Shown here in pieces: positions 1 to 8,029 of a stretch of DNA of 21,426 bases (positions within the stretch are counted from its first letter, which is position 1; each line of letters begins with the position of its first letter). The stretch is from Clostridiaceae bacterium (GTDB lineage Bacteria > Bacillota > Clostridia > DSM-8532), in NCBI GenBank assembly GCA_012727625.1, contig JAAYGP010000324.1, positions 1 through 21,426 of the forward strand, written 5' to 3'. The notes beneath the pieces are model-generated. The model saw only the letters and a program-made list of their open reading frames with translations, did no database searches and was not told the origin of the DNA. The translations under genes were made by a program, and so were the position numbers.

Positions 1-93
1 CACACCGGCTATAAGCATCATCAGACCTGTTATTCCGTCAAAAATCCACTTACTGTATTTAAACGTCGCCGTTAAAAATTTAAAAGGCTTCAT
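1..93 (-). CDS. yvcK: YvcK-like protein, N-terminal fragment (runs off window)
   Basis: Only the first 31 codons are in the window. The ATG at 93-91 overlaps the end of rapZ, and an AGGAG ribosome site lies 8 nt upstream (complement of 102-106), inside rapZ. The visible peptide starts MKPFKFLTATFKYSKWIF and continues into a hydrophobic stretch (GLMMLIAGV), so it begins with a short basic segment followed by a membrane anchor. Clostridial YvcK/GluM-type proteins (UDP-GlcNAc-binding, needed for cell-wall homeostasis on gluconeogenic carbon) often carry such an N-terminal anchor and normally follow rapZ. The gene name rests on position and this N-terminus only; no catalytic or binding motif is visible. 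Confidence 0.5.
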   Translation of the reverse strand, partial: MKPFKFLTATFKYSKWIFDGITGLMMLIAGV

Positions 94-964
94 TTTTCAT
101 TCTCCTGTTGTCTTTTTCTATATCCCTGTGTTCAAGAATCACGCTGCTGTTTTTTGTTTTTAACGTATTGTACAGCCTGTTTGCTATCGTGACTGATCTA
201 TGCTTTCCTCCTGTACATCCTATGCCTATGACAAGCTGATTCTTTCCTTCCCTGATGTAATTTGGTATAAGAAAATCAAGCATGTCCACAAGCTTTGCCA
301 GGAAAATATTGCTTTCACTGAAGCTTATAACATATTCTTCCACTTTTTTATTGTTTCCGGTTAAAAGCTTCAGTTCCTCAATATAAAAGGGATTCGGGAT
401 AAAACGAACATCAAAAATAAGATCACAGTCTATGGGCACGCCATATTTAAAGCCAAAAGACGTAATACTGATAATAAGGCCTGAATAAGGCCTGCCTTCT
501 ACGAACAGATTATGAATTTCCTGTTTCAGCTGTCTTGGGTTAAGGTTTGATGTGTCTATGATGTAATTGGCTTTTTCCTTAACCGGCTGCAGTATTTTTC
601 GTTCCTCAACAATGCCGTCCAGAATACGACCCTCCGGGGATAAAGGGTGCATCCTCCTTGTTTCCTTGAACCTTTGCACAAGAACATAGTCCTGGGCTTC
701 TAAAAAAAGGATTTTATAGGATATTCCATAAGAGGCCAGGGATTCAAGAGCCGGAAACAGATCAAGAAACATTGTGCCTCCGCGTATATCCATAATAAGA
801 GCAATTTTACCCATTTTATTCCGGCTTTGGAGGCATAATTCAGCAAACTTTGGAATAAGAGACGGTGGAAGATTGTCAACGCAAAAGAAGCCTATGTCTT
901 CAAAATACTTAACGCATAACGTTTTCCCGGCGCCTGACATTCCGGTAATTATTAAAAACTGCAT
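80..964 (-). CDS. rapZ: RapZ/YvcJ family P-loop nucleotide-binding protein
   Basis: This 294-residue protein has the full family length. The Walker A motif GMSGAGKT is at residues 8-15, a Walker-B-like LIMDIRGG at about 57-63, and the C-terminal hallmark GCTGGKHRSV at 249-258, followed by the usual basic EHRDIEKDNRR tail. RapZ is an RNase E adapter that controls GlmS in enterobacteria. The Gram-positive relative YvcJ is a nucleotidase whose exact role is less clear, so RNA-adapter function is not implied here. The ribosome site GGAGG is formed by the last codons of murB (ATA CTC GGA GGA TAA), 9 nt before the ATG, which suggests translation coupled to murB. The start of the next gene overlaps its 3' end. 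Confidence 0.93.
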   Translation of the reverse strand: MQFLIITGMSGAGKTLCVKYFEDIGFFCVDNLPPSLIPKFAELCLQSRNKMGKIALIMDIRGGTMFLDLFPALESLASYGISYKILFLEAQDYVLVQRFKETRRMHPLSPEGRILDGIVEERKILQPVKEKANYIIDTSNLNPRQLKQEIHNLFVEGRPYSGLIISITSFGFKYGVPIDCDLIFDVRFIPNPFYIEELKLLTGNNKKVEEYVISFSESNIFLAKLVDMLDFLIPNYIREGKNQLVIGIGCTGGKHRSVTIANRLYNTLKTKNSSVILEHRDIEKDNRRMKNEAF

Positions 965-968
965 TTCT

Positions 969-1889
969 TTATCCTCCGAGTATTTTCACTTCCTGCTCCA
1001 GCATAATGCCGCTGTTTTCAAAAACTTTGTCTTTAATGTACTCAATAAGATTTATAACATCTGTGGCTGTGGCATTTCCCGTATTGACAATAAATCCGCA
1101 ATGTTTTTCGGAAACCTGTGCCCCTCCGATTTTAAAACCTCTGAGACCCGCCTCCTGAATCAGCTTTCCCGCATAATTCCCATCAGGGCGTTTAAAAACA
1201 CTACCCGCGCTGGGAAGGTTAATCGGTTGCTTTTCTCTTCTCAGGCAGTTATAGTTATTCATTTTTCCCCTTATTTCTTCCTGATCCCCATGAACAAGTT
1301 TCATTTTTACTTTCAGGACAATAAGATTGTTTTTCTGAATAATGCTTGTTCTGTATCCGAATTCGTGATCCTAGCCGGCTAAAACACATGATTCACCATT
1401 TTCATCAATACAATAGGTTTCAGTTATAACATCCTCCATCTGATGTCCATAGGCCCCCGCATTCATGGTAGCAGCCCCTCCTGTTGTCCCGGGAATACCC
1501 GCTGCGAATTCAAGACCTGAAAGTGAATGTTTTAAAGCGGCATTGGAAACAGCCGCTATGTTTGTACCGGCCAATGCTGTTATCTCATCTCTTTCAGCTG
1601 AAATACCGGAAAAATTATCGGAAAGCTTTATTATAACTCCGGAATAACCGGAATCCGCCACTACCAGATTTGAGCCGTTTCCCATGATAAAATGCGGTAC
1701 TTTTTTTTCTGTCAGCAGCTTCTTTATGCCTGCTATTTCATTACAACTTTCAGGCAAAACCATTATTTTTGCCATTCCGCCCACACGCATTGTTGTATGC
1801 TCTTTCATGGGGACATTGGTTTTGATCCGTTCTTTTTTTACAATATCCTCAAGACATACAATTATATCATCATAATCAAATGCACTCAT
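969..1889 (-). pseudogene. murB: UDP-N-acetylenolpyruvoylglucosamine reductase (murB) interrupted by one in-frame TAG
   Basis: MurB reduces UDP-GlcNAc-enolpyruvate to UDP-MurNAc with NADPH and FAD in the cytoplasmic step of peptidoglycan synthesis. The reading frame runs from the ATG at 1889 (GGGAG site 7 nt upstream) to a TAA at 969-971: 306 codons, the normal length. It is broken only by TAG at codon 173 (complement of 1371-1373). Before the stop lie the FAD-domain motifs, including MGNGSNLVVAD (69-79) and GLEFAAGIPGTTGGA (125-139). After it, in the same frame, come EFGYRTS with the substrate-binding Arg (180), SAGSVFKRP with the proton-donating Ser (230), and LEQEV near the C-terminus with the catalytic Glu (about 298). 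No frameshift or other lesion is visible. Terminated at codon 173, the product would lack all three active-site residues. It could be a pseudogene, a sequencing error, or a gene kept alive by suppression (see the tRNA at 14507-14591). Confidence 0.9.
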
Positions 1890-1932
1890 AATCCACTCCC
1901 GGGTACAAACCTTATGAACCTATTAATATATA

Positions 1933-2892
1933 CTATTCGTCTTCTATCTTATTCATTGAATTTCTTTCAATCTCCCTCATTACTCTCTGATTAAGAACCC
2001 TGGCTGCATTATATCCCATCTTTCTCTGCCTGTTGTTCATGGCGGCAACTTCAATTATGATCGCAAGGTTTCTTCCGGGTCTTACCGGCACTGTCAGGGA
2101 TGGGATCTTAAGGCCCAGAATCTCCGTGAATTCATCGTTAATTCCAAGGCGATCATATTGCTTTTTATTGTCCCATAGCTCCATATGGACAACAAGATTT
2201 ATTCCCTCGGTCATTTTTATTGAACCGACACCATACAGATTTTTGACATCAAGAATTCCGACCCCTCTGATCTCAATAAAATGCCTGATTATGTCAGGCG
2301 AGCTGCCAACCAGGGTTTTATTGGACACTTTTCTGATTTCAACAACGTCATCGGCAACCAGCCGATGGCCGCGCTTAACCAGCTCCAGCGCGGTTTCGCT
2401 TTTACCGACACCGCTTTCGCCAAGCATTAAAACCCCCTCACCGTAAACCTCTACCAAAACTCCATGCTTTGTAATCCTGGGGGCTAATTCAACATTCATA
2501 TAATATATTAAATAGCTTGCAAACCTGGAGGTCCCCTCCTGTGTCCTGAGCAGAGGCCTGCCATATTGTGTGGCAAGTTCCACCATCTCAGGAAAAGGCT
2601 CTTTTCCGCGGCAAATAATGACGCAGGGAAATTCATTGCTGAAAAACGTAAGCAAGCTTGCGTATCTGTCATCATATGTCAGATTTTCCAAATAAGTCAT
2701 CTCAACATTACCCATCAGCTGAATTCTGTCGGAGCCGAAATACTCGTAAAAACCCGCAAGCTGCAAACCCGGCCTGTTTATATCTGAAGTACGGACAAGA
2801 ATATCATGAGCCCCTGGAACATGATTCAGCTCTTCAAGCCCGAATTCGCTGATAATTCTGCCTAAAGTAACCGCATAACCGGAATCTGCCAT
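1933..2892 (-). CDS. hprK: HPr kinase/phosphorylase
   Basis: This 319-residue bifunctional enzyme phosphorylates and dephosphorylates HPr (and Crh where present) on a regulatory serine, setting carbon catabolite repression in Gram-positives. The N-terminal domain spans about residues 1-130. The kinase domain carries the P-loop GESGVGKS (158-165), followed by ALELVKRGHRLVADDVVEI, and the family signature HFIEIRGVGILDVKNLYG. The ATG at 2892 has an AGGTGG site 9 nt upstream; a nearer ATG (2899) is out of frame. The gene ends with TAG, one of at least three genes here that use TAG as the normal stop. It is separated from murB by 43 nt and from thrC by 51 nt, all on the same strand. Confidence 0.96.
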   Translation of the reverse strand: MADSGYAVTLGRIISEFGLEELNHVPGAHDILVRTSDINRPGLQLAGFYEYFGSDRIQLMGNVEMTYLENLTYDDRYASLLTFFSNEFPCVIICRGKEPFPEMVELATQYGRPLLRTQEGTSRFASYLIYYMNVELAPRITKHGVLVEVYGEGVLMLGESGVGKSETALELVKRGHRLVADDVVEIRKVSNKTLVGSSPDIIRHFIEIRGVGILDVKNLYGVGSIKMTEGINLVVHMELWDNKKQYDRLGINDEFTEILGLKIPSLTVPVRPGRNLAIIIEVAAMNNRQRKMGYNAARVLNQRVMREIERNSMNKIEDE

Positions 2893-2943
2893 ATATCATA
2901 ACCACCTTTTTATTAAATATTGCAGAGTTTCACTGAAATTTCA

Positions 2944-4440
2944 TTAATCATTCAGAAGAATTTCCATAACGGCATCAGGCATACCGTCTTTTTCACAAAC
3001 TTTTTTGTGCAATACTTCCTTTTTGTTTAAATCTTTCAACCCTGCAGGGATATCCCATCCAGTTTCCCGGGATAAAAGAGAAAGAAGCTCAAATTCGGAC
3101 ATATTTTTAATTTTATCGCCAAACAGCGCTTTTGCGACGCTTCTGTTAAATTTAAACGGGCTTGCAGTTGAAACAATGACCGTTGGCGTCAGATCACGGC
3201 TGTAAATCACATACTTGTCGTAGACATCCATGGCAACAGCAGTATGAGTATCCATCAAATAACCACTTTCCTGATATACGCTGCGGATACTGGCAATTGT
3301 TTCATCATCATTTGAATACCCGCCCCAGAAAACTTTCTGTATCCGTTCCTTTGTTCTTCCGTCCACCCTGTATTCGCCTTTTTTTGTTAATTCGCGCATC
3401 CACTCTGAAACAAGGTCTGAATTTTTTCCGTTCAGTTCAAACAGTAGTCTTTCAAGATTGCTTGAAATAAGGATATCCATGGACGGGGATATAGTTTTGT
3501 AAAAGTCCCGCTTTCTGTTGTATACACCGTTAATTATAAAATCGGTTAAAACGTTGTTTTGATTGGAGGCACATATAAGCCTGTTCACGGGAAGCCCCAT
3601 ATCCATCGCATACCAGGCTGCAAGGATATTTCCGAAATTTCCTGTCGGGACCACGAAGTTAATTTTTTCGCCGGCTTTTATGCCGCCTTTCTTTATAAGA
3701 TCAGCATAGGCAGAAAAGTAGTAAACTATCTGCGGCACCAGTCTCCCCCAGTTAATGGAATTAGCAGAGGAGAACTTTTTACCTTTCCGCTCCAGTTTTT
3801 CTTTTAACGCTTCATCAGTAAATATCTTCTTAACACCGTTCTGCGTATCGTCAAAATTCCCGTTAACAGCAATTACATCAGTGTTGCCGCCTTTCTGGGT
3901 TACCATCTGCAAACGCTGCATTTCACTGACTCCGCCATTGGGATAAAATACTACAATCCGCGTTCCCTCAACATCAGCAAAGCCCTCCAAAGCAGCTTTT
4001 CCGGTATCCCCCGATGTAGCAACCAATATGACAATCTCCGCCTTTTCACCTGTTTTTTTAATCGCCTTTACCAGAAAATGAGGTAATATCTGAAGGGCCA
4101 TGTCCTTAAAGGCACAAGTTGGACCATGCCATAGTTCAAGCATATGCAAATGCTCATTTATGGCAACAACAGGGGCAATTTCGCTGTTTGAAAACTTGTC
4201 ACCGTATGCTTTGCTTATACAGTCAGCAAGCTCCTCCCCTGCATAATCATCAAGGTACAGGGACAGAATTTTTTCAGCCCGCTTCAGGTATGAGCAATCA
4301 ACCAGCTCATTTATAAAATCAAGATCAACAGTAACCTTGCTTTCCGGAACAAAAAGCCCCCCGTCAGGAGCGATTCCCATTTTTATAGCTTCCGCGGCAG
4401 TAACACCACTCATGCCTCCGCGGGTACTTTTATATGTCAT
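2944..4440 (-). CDS. thrC: Threonine synthase (PLP-dependent)
   Basis: This 498-residue enzyme converts O-phospho-L-homoserine to L-threonine, the last step of threonine synthesis. The N-terminus has the threonine-synthase pattern (YKSTRGG, then APDGGLFVPE). The PLP lysine lies in GPTCAFKDMALQ (K112), and the phosphate-binding segment ATSGDTGKAALEGF follows. The length and the C-terminal extension place it in the long, ~500-residue subclass. The ATG at 4440 has a GAGGG site about 7 nt upstream. The gene ends in tandem stops, TAA TGA, so its termination would resist an ochre/amber suppressor. It could share a transcript with hprK-murB-rapZ although it belongs to a different pathway. No convincing promoter or T-box leader was found upstream. 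Confidence 0.95.
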   Translation of the reverse strand: MTYKSTRGGMSGVTAAEAIKMGIAPDGGLFVPESKVTVDLDFINELVDCSYLKRAEKILSLYLDDYAGEELADCISKAYGDKFSNSEIAPVVAINEHLHMLELWHGPTCAFKDMALQILPHFLVKAIKKTGEKAEIVILVATSGDTGKAALEGFADVEGTRIVVFYPNGGVSEMQRLQMVTQKGGNTDVIAVNGNFDDTQNGVKKIFTDEALKEKLERKGKKFSSANSINWGRLVPQIVYYFSAYADLIKKGGIKAGEKINFVVPTGNFGNILAAWYAMDMGLPVNRLICASNQNNVLTDFIINGVYNRKRDFYKTISPSMDILISSNLERLLFELNGKNSDLVSEWMRELTKKGEYRVDGRTKERIQKVFWGGYSNDDETIASIRSVYQESGYLMDTHTAVAMDVYDKYVIYSRDLTPTVIVSTASPFKFNRSVAKALFGDKIKNMSEFELLSLLSRETGWDIPAGLKDLNKKEVLHKKVCEKDGMPDAVMEILLND

Positions 4441-4540
4441 ATGTATCCCTCTTTCGCTTTCCGATTAACCTAATAATAATATAATCTTTATAAAAATGCA
4501 AAGCATATTTAAGGCCATAAAACTCCTGATTATTTCAGAA

Positions 4541-4611
4541 GTTACAGCACACACCCCAATACAGTTACTTGACAGGCCATATATTGTGCAGTAGCGGAAA
4601 CAAAAGCCTAG
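4541..4611 (+). repeat. Fragment of the MITE family found at 7604-7938
   Basis: The left end, GTTACAGCACACACCC, matches the left end of the 7604 copy at 13 of 16 positions. It is followed by GTTACTTGACAGG, then ATATTGTGCAG and GGAAAC...AGCC, in the same order as GTTACTGTTTACAGG, ATATTGTGCAAC and GGAAACTTTAGCC in the 7604 copy. The first ~50 bp of unique sequence between the two GTTACT motifs is missing. No right end or target duplication could be assigned. Confidence 0.4.
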
Positions 4612-4746
4612 TTGAAGTGTAGTATTCAAAAAATTACCAAACCATTACGAAATCAGTGATTTGTTCACGAATTGTTCATAACTTTAATTATATCTTAATG
4701 GAAATATTATCTTACCTGTGATATACTTTAAACAAGACAACATTCA

Positions 4747-4783
4747 TTAACTTTTTTTCATTTTGTTCCTCCTTTTAATAATA
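4747..4783 (-). other. Orphan promoter-like box, strong SD and ATG opening a 4-codon frame
   Basis: On the minus strand an AAAAGGAGG ribosome site is followed after 6 nt by ATG AAA AAA AGT TAA (4761-4747). A TTGAAA-N17-TATTAT promoter-like pair lies at 4806-4778, but its predicted start would fall inside the ribosome site. One extra A in the A-run would extend the frame to 16 codons with a hydrophobic core. It may be the relic 5' end of a lost gene; nothing shows that it is expressed. Confidence 0.25.
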
Positions 4784-4927
4784 GATGTTGTTTGAGTTAA
4801 TTTCAAATTAATTTATTTTAAAAGCACAAATATTAATATTGCTATAATTTCATAAGTACATATTATAAATGTGCTTTTTTTTCTGCTTTTTCATATTACC
4901 TGGTATCTTGTCCCGATATACTTAATT

Positions 4928-5067
4928 ATTGCTGCTCACACCCGCCCCTTATTCAATTGCCGCCAGAATCCCCCGGATATTGTGAGGCAGGAAAACAGGA
5001 AACTTTGTCCAGCTGAAGTTTCCTTTTATTGCACTGTATCCAAAAGACACATGCTATGAACATTAAC
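4928..5067 (+). mobile_element. MITE copy, 140 bp, degenerate
   Basis: The left end ATTGCTGCTCACACCC and the inner CCCCGGATATTG align without gaps to the left 60 bp of the 7604 copy. The right end TGAACATTAAC (5057-5067) matches that copy's right end TGAACAGTAAC at 10 of 11 bases. The 8-bp flanks share TTAATT (ACTTAATT left, GGTTAATT right), as expected for a decayed 8-bp target duplication. Inside is a 9-bp hairpin that could work as a terminator. Confidence 0.6.
4997..5030 (-). terminator. Possible hairpin terminator downstream of the DUF2298 gene
   Basis: A perfect 9-bp inverted repeat (AGGAAACTT at 4997-5005, AAGTTTCCT at 5016-5024) has a 10-nt loop. It lies about 90 nt beyond the stop of the gene at 5116-7353. 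The trailing sequence is GTTTTCC on the minus strand and TTTATT on the plus strand, so the U-tract is weak both ways. It sits inside a MITE copy. Confidence 0.4.
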
Positions 5068-5115
5068 GGTTAATTATGTAAAGGTATAACAGATGCCGGG
5101 AACATTAAGTCCTGA

Positions 5116-7353
5116 TTATCTTCTCAATTTTATCAGCTTAATCTCCGGTTTTTCAAAGACTACCTCACCCAGGCTCAGCAGCTTGTCTTCCTTCAGGTTT
5201 TCAAATGCCTGACGCTCAAGTTTTCCTATTACAATATACTCTACGTTATACTTTGACAGAATCTTAACAGTATCATTTATATCTTCCGACTCGTATATTG
5301 TCTTAACCTCGTCAACTCTTTCCCGAACAAGAACCGGATCTCCTCTCCACAGCCATTCATGAACAAACCAGCCTTGTATAGTCGGCAAACCTGTCGCCAT
5401 GGAAATCCTGCCATAGTATGTGTAACTGTCACCATTCGCCTCAAGGACAACCGGTTGCCCCTCGATATTCTCTCTTAGCCATTCGATAAGAGCGTAATCA
5501 TCCGGATATTCCCTTTTTAAGAATTCAAGACCGTCAAGGCTTTGAAACTGCTCCGGATCCAATTTGGCATACCAGCTTGGAATCGCATAGAAAGGGTATA
5601 CCATAGGCAAAAACAAGATTATTACCGAAACAGCCAAAGCCACCTTGACTTTCAAATCCCTGACAAAAAACTGTCTGATCCTGATAACAATATAACCGCA
5701 TGCAAGTCCAAACATTATGAATGCCTGATATGTAAGTTTAAACATTGTATTTGCCCTTTTATGAGATGCTTCATATATGTCCTTTACATACACAATCTCG
5801 GGTATGATCACAAGTCCGATAGCTGAAACGCAAAGGATTACAGCGAAAACATCCTCAATGGGACTGTTTTGAAGCACATTACGCACTCTTTTTACCAATG
5901 TCAATTCTTTGCGCAATCTCTCCCGCGCTTTGCCTTTTTCTCTTCTCCATTTAATATTCTGCTCAAAAAAGAATATAAAAGCAAAGAAAATGATAACAAG
6001 CAACAATTGATATCCCCATAATACCAACAGCTGGTGCGGCAAAGACCTGTCGGTTGTAAACCGTATCGACGTTGTTATTGTGTCAAATATGAGGTTGAAA
6101 GGCAGGGCAAATATAAAGGACATAATAATCACAAACAGAAAACGTAATGCAATTCCGCCTGCGAACTTTATTGAATTTTCATAGCTTCTGATCCCTGCGC
6201 AAATTAATGTAAAGAGGCAAACCGTCAGGTAAATGGGAAAGTCCCAGAAATTAGACATCTGGAATATACCGATAAACAGGCCGATAATTATTAACTCGGG
6301 GAAAAACCAGGCCATTAAGGGGTTCTTCCTGTGCCAGCCCTCATCGGATCTTTTTTGGAGCTTTTTTAAAACAGCAAGAAAAATACCAATGACAGTTAAA
6401 ACAAAAATCATATTTACCACGTGAGCATGCAAATCAGAAACGACAAAGGAGTATAGAGGGAATTCATGTATTGTCTTATCGTTTGTATCAGGATTATATC
6501 CGATATATCGGGTTGCATCAGGAAACCAGTATCTGTCACTGCTGCCTGCCAATTTCGGCAGAAAACCATAAAAGAATGAATGGGAATTTCCTCCCAGGGA
6601 TACCAGCATGGAACCAAGAAGCCCTCCGGCAATAACCTGGCTGTTTTTCTTAACGCCATAACCTTTCAGCATATTTGAAACAATTGAAAAGGAAAGTGCC
6701 ATGCTGAAAGCAAACAGAGTGGCCATCATTAAGTTATAGGTAATTTCCGTTCTTATACCTGTCAGCCTGGTTATGAAAGCAGTTGCATACTGGCCGTAAT
6801 AATAATAATTAAGTGGTTCTCCCGCAAACCACATATCATTTGGAGGAATATATCCTGTTGTCAGAATACTGTTTACAAAACCGTAATCCATAAATTTTTC
6901 AAGGCCTTCCACCTTTGGATTAAAGCATCTGAGAAATGACCAGAAACACAATGAAAACAGGAAAATAACCTCGCCGGTGGCTGCCCACATTATTGTATCA
7001 CTATTGAAAAGAGCGGAAGCCGCATCTTCTTCTTTTTTGAACAGAAGAGCCCAAACTGCTATTCCGCATATCAAAACAACACTCCAGCAACCCAGGAAGT
7101 TTATTTGAATAATCCTGAAAAACGAAAACAGCCATAGAACGTATGATGATATGGCTATACCGATTATTTTTGAAAACAAATAACCTTTGTCTGTAAAATC
7201 AGGGAATATCTTCTTTGACAACGGCATAAAAAGCAGACCAATTAAAAGTATAACTCCCCACCAAATGAGAATATAAGTAAACTCGGTCCTTAAAATGATT
7301 CCCCAAAAAAGTGCTGTTATTACTAAAAGAATATAAGGTATTTTATTTTTCAT
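5116..7353 (-). CDS. DUF2298/'Chlor_Arch_YYY'-type polytopic membrane protein (putative GT-C glycosyltransferase)
   Basis: This 745-residue protein has about a dozen hydrophobic segments spread from residue 5 to about 600 and a soluble C-terminal part (about 620-745). Residues 150-190 carry the family hallmark: an acidic FMDYGFVNSI, then PPNDMWFAGEPLNYYYYG with the YYYY run at 183-186. An acidic residue in the first loop (D156) is what GT-C polyprenyl-phosphate-sugar transferases use. The C-terminal segment (ALIEWLREN...VVLEANG...YIVIGKLER) resembles the C-terminal part of the divergent neighbour at 8175-10565. The ATG at 7353 has a GGAGGG site 4 nt upstream. Family membership is fairly safe; the substrate is unknown. 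The neighbouring GtrB-like enzyme suggests a lipid-linked sugar donor. Confidence 0.8.
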   Translation of the reverse strand: MKNKIPYILLVITALFWGIILRTEFTYILIWWGVILLIGLLFMPLSKKIFPDFTDKGYLFSKIIGIAISSYVLWLFSFFRIIQINFLGCWSVVLICGIAVWALLFKKEEDAASALFNSDTIMWAATGEVIFLFSLCFWSFLRCFNPKVEGLEKFMDYGFVNSILTTGYIPPNDMWFAGEPLNYYYYGQYATAFITRLTGIRTEITYNLMMATLFAFSMALSFSIVSNMLKGYGVKKNSQVIAGGLLGSMLVSLGGNSHSFFYGFLPKLAGSSDRYWFPDATRYIGYNPDTNDKTIHEFPLYSFVVSDLHAHVVNMIFVLTVIGIFLAVLKKLQKRSDEGWHRKNPLMAWFFPELIIIGLFIGIFQMSNFWDFPIYLTVCLFTLICAGIRSYENSIKFAGGIALRFLFVIIMSFIFALPFNLIFDTITTSIRFTTDRSLPHQLLVLWGYQLLLVIIFFAFIFFFEQNIKWRREKGKARERLRKELTLVKRVRNVLQNSPIEDVFAVILCVSAIGLVIIPEIVYVKDIYEASHKRANTMFKLTYQAFIMFGLACGYIVIRIRQFFVRDLKVKVALAVSVIILFLPMVYPFYAIPSWYAKLDPEQFQSLDGLEFLKREYPDDYALIEWLRENIEGQPVVLEANGDSYTYYGRISMATGLPTIQGWFVHEWLWRGDPVLVRERVDEVKTIYESEDINDTVKILSKYNVEYIVIGKLERQAFENLKEDKLLSLGEVVFEKPEIKLIKLRR

Positions 7354-7466
7354 ACTGCCCTCCGGCTTTGTAAATCCAGTTTTACTTATAAAAGTTGCAA
7401 TATTCAGGATTGACTCTCATATTCGATGTTTTATTTCTGATTATTATGTCAAAAAAATCAAATTCT

Positions 7467-7545
7467 ATTATGCCAGATAAATTGTCTTTGTAAAAGTCAC
7501 CATTAAAGGGAAGACATAATACTTAGCAGATAATAATTATATCAA
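7467..7545 (-). promoter_or_regulatory. Candidate tandem promoters for the DUF2298 gene
   Basis: Two sigma-A-like pairs read toward the gene at 7353. The distal one is TTGATA-N18-TATTAT (7545-7540 and 7521-7516) and the proximal one TTTACA-N16-CATAAT (7494-7489 and 7472-7467). Both are near consensus, but the region is AT-rich, so either could be fortuitous. Confidence 0.4.
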
Positions 7546-7595
7546 TTCCCATAAAAATACTCAAGCCTTCTGCGGAATTTTCAGGTTGCGGACAT

Positions 7596-7946
7596 GTTCA
7601 GGTGTTACTGTTCACACCCTGACCTGATTCAGGTCCTGCCAAAGCTGCCCCGGATAATGAGCAATGACGGTTACTGTTTACAGGTTCTGTATAAAGATAT
7701 TGTGCAACAGGAGGAAACTTTAGCCGAATGAAGCTTAGAGATGTATAAAGAGAAGCGAGGAATAGCAAGCTGACTGTTTGAGCAAAAATGCAACATACAT
7801 TATTATTTCCATATGGATTTTTGCGAGTTTCGGCTTGCCTGAGCTTTAACTTACCAGCTCTTGCAAATGAAGCTCTTGTTTTGGCTATTGCACAATATCT
7901 GAACTAATCAGTAACTGAATCAGGATATGAACAGTAACGTTCAGGT
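7596..7946 (+). mobile_element. Complete 335-bp MITE with 8-bp target duplication
   Basis: The element proper is 7604-7938. Its ends are perfect 11-bp inverted repeats, GTTACTGTTCA (7604-7614) and TGAACAGTAAC (7928-7938). They are followed inward by a second pair, CCTGATTCAG (7623-7632) and CTGAATCAGG (7915-7924), and a third, AGATATTGTGCAA (7695-7707) and TTGCACAATATCT (7888-7900). The element is flanked on both sides by GTTCAGGT (7596-7603 and 7939-7946), a perfect 8-bp target duplication. There is no transposase frame inside, so it is non-autonomous. The nested palindromes would fold into a long hairpin as RNA. Eight-bp duplications are typical of, for example, IS256-family transposases, but the mobilising family is not known. 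Confidence 0.85.
7604..7669 (+). repeat. 66-bp left-end unit of the MITE, also present at 17549
   Basis: This unit is 59/66 identical, without gaps, to 17549-17614. In this copy it is bounded by a direct repeat (GTTACTGTTCA at 7604-7614, GTTACTGTTTA at 7670-7680). Its core CTGCCAAAGCTGCCCCGGAT is fully conserved between the two copies. Confidence 0.85.
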
Positions 7947-8000
7947 TGTTTCATTCCCTGACACGACAGTAACATCTTAACATTAACAGCGTAATTAATA

Positions 8001-8029
8001 TTGCATAACAAACAGCCCGTTGATATAAT
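8001..8029 (+). promoter_or_regulatory. Sigma-A-type promoter for the 8175 gene cluster
   Basis: TTGCAT (8001-8006), a 17-bp spacer and a perfect TATAAT (8024-8029) predict a start near 8036 and a leader of about 140 nt. The leader contains TACAGC (8069-8074) pairing with GCTGTA (8084-8089), followed by a run of six T at 8094-8099, a weak terminator/attenuator-like arrangement. Confidence 0.65.

Larger units (their letters stand above)
4441..5115. other. 675-bp AT-rich intergenic region with decayed repeat copies
   Basis: There is no convincing gene here. A 62-codon frame on the plus strand (4871-5059) lacks a ribosome site and runs through a repeat copy. The region holds a MITE fragment at 4541-4611, a more complete MITE at 4928-5067, and a long-loop inverted repeat (AAAAGCACA at 4820-4828 with TGTGCTTTT at 4870-4878). 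It also holds an isolated strong ribosome site plus ATG on the minus strand that opens only four codons (4761-4747). The stretch 4620-4820 is AT-rich and otherwise featureless by eye. Confidence 0.6.

Noticed and set aside
1305..1373. murB broken by a frameshift into two genes
   Set aside because: Codon-by-codon reading shows both halves are in the same frame; the only break is one TAG. The downstream ATG at 1304 has no ribosome site and starts inside a conserved domain.
774..1382. 202-codon plus-strand ORF
   Set aside because: It is antisense to rapZ and murB, which have clear family motifs; its composition is that of a shadow frame.
969..1889. Pyrrolysine or wholesale TAG reassignment
   Set aside because: TAG ends hprK, the 8175 gene and the HD gene at their natural C-termini, and no Pyl-type tRNA or pylS is in the window.
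4871..5059. 62-codon plus-strand ORF
   Set aside because: It has no ribosome site, runs across a MITE copy with a strong hairpin, and shows no recognisable protein features.
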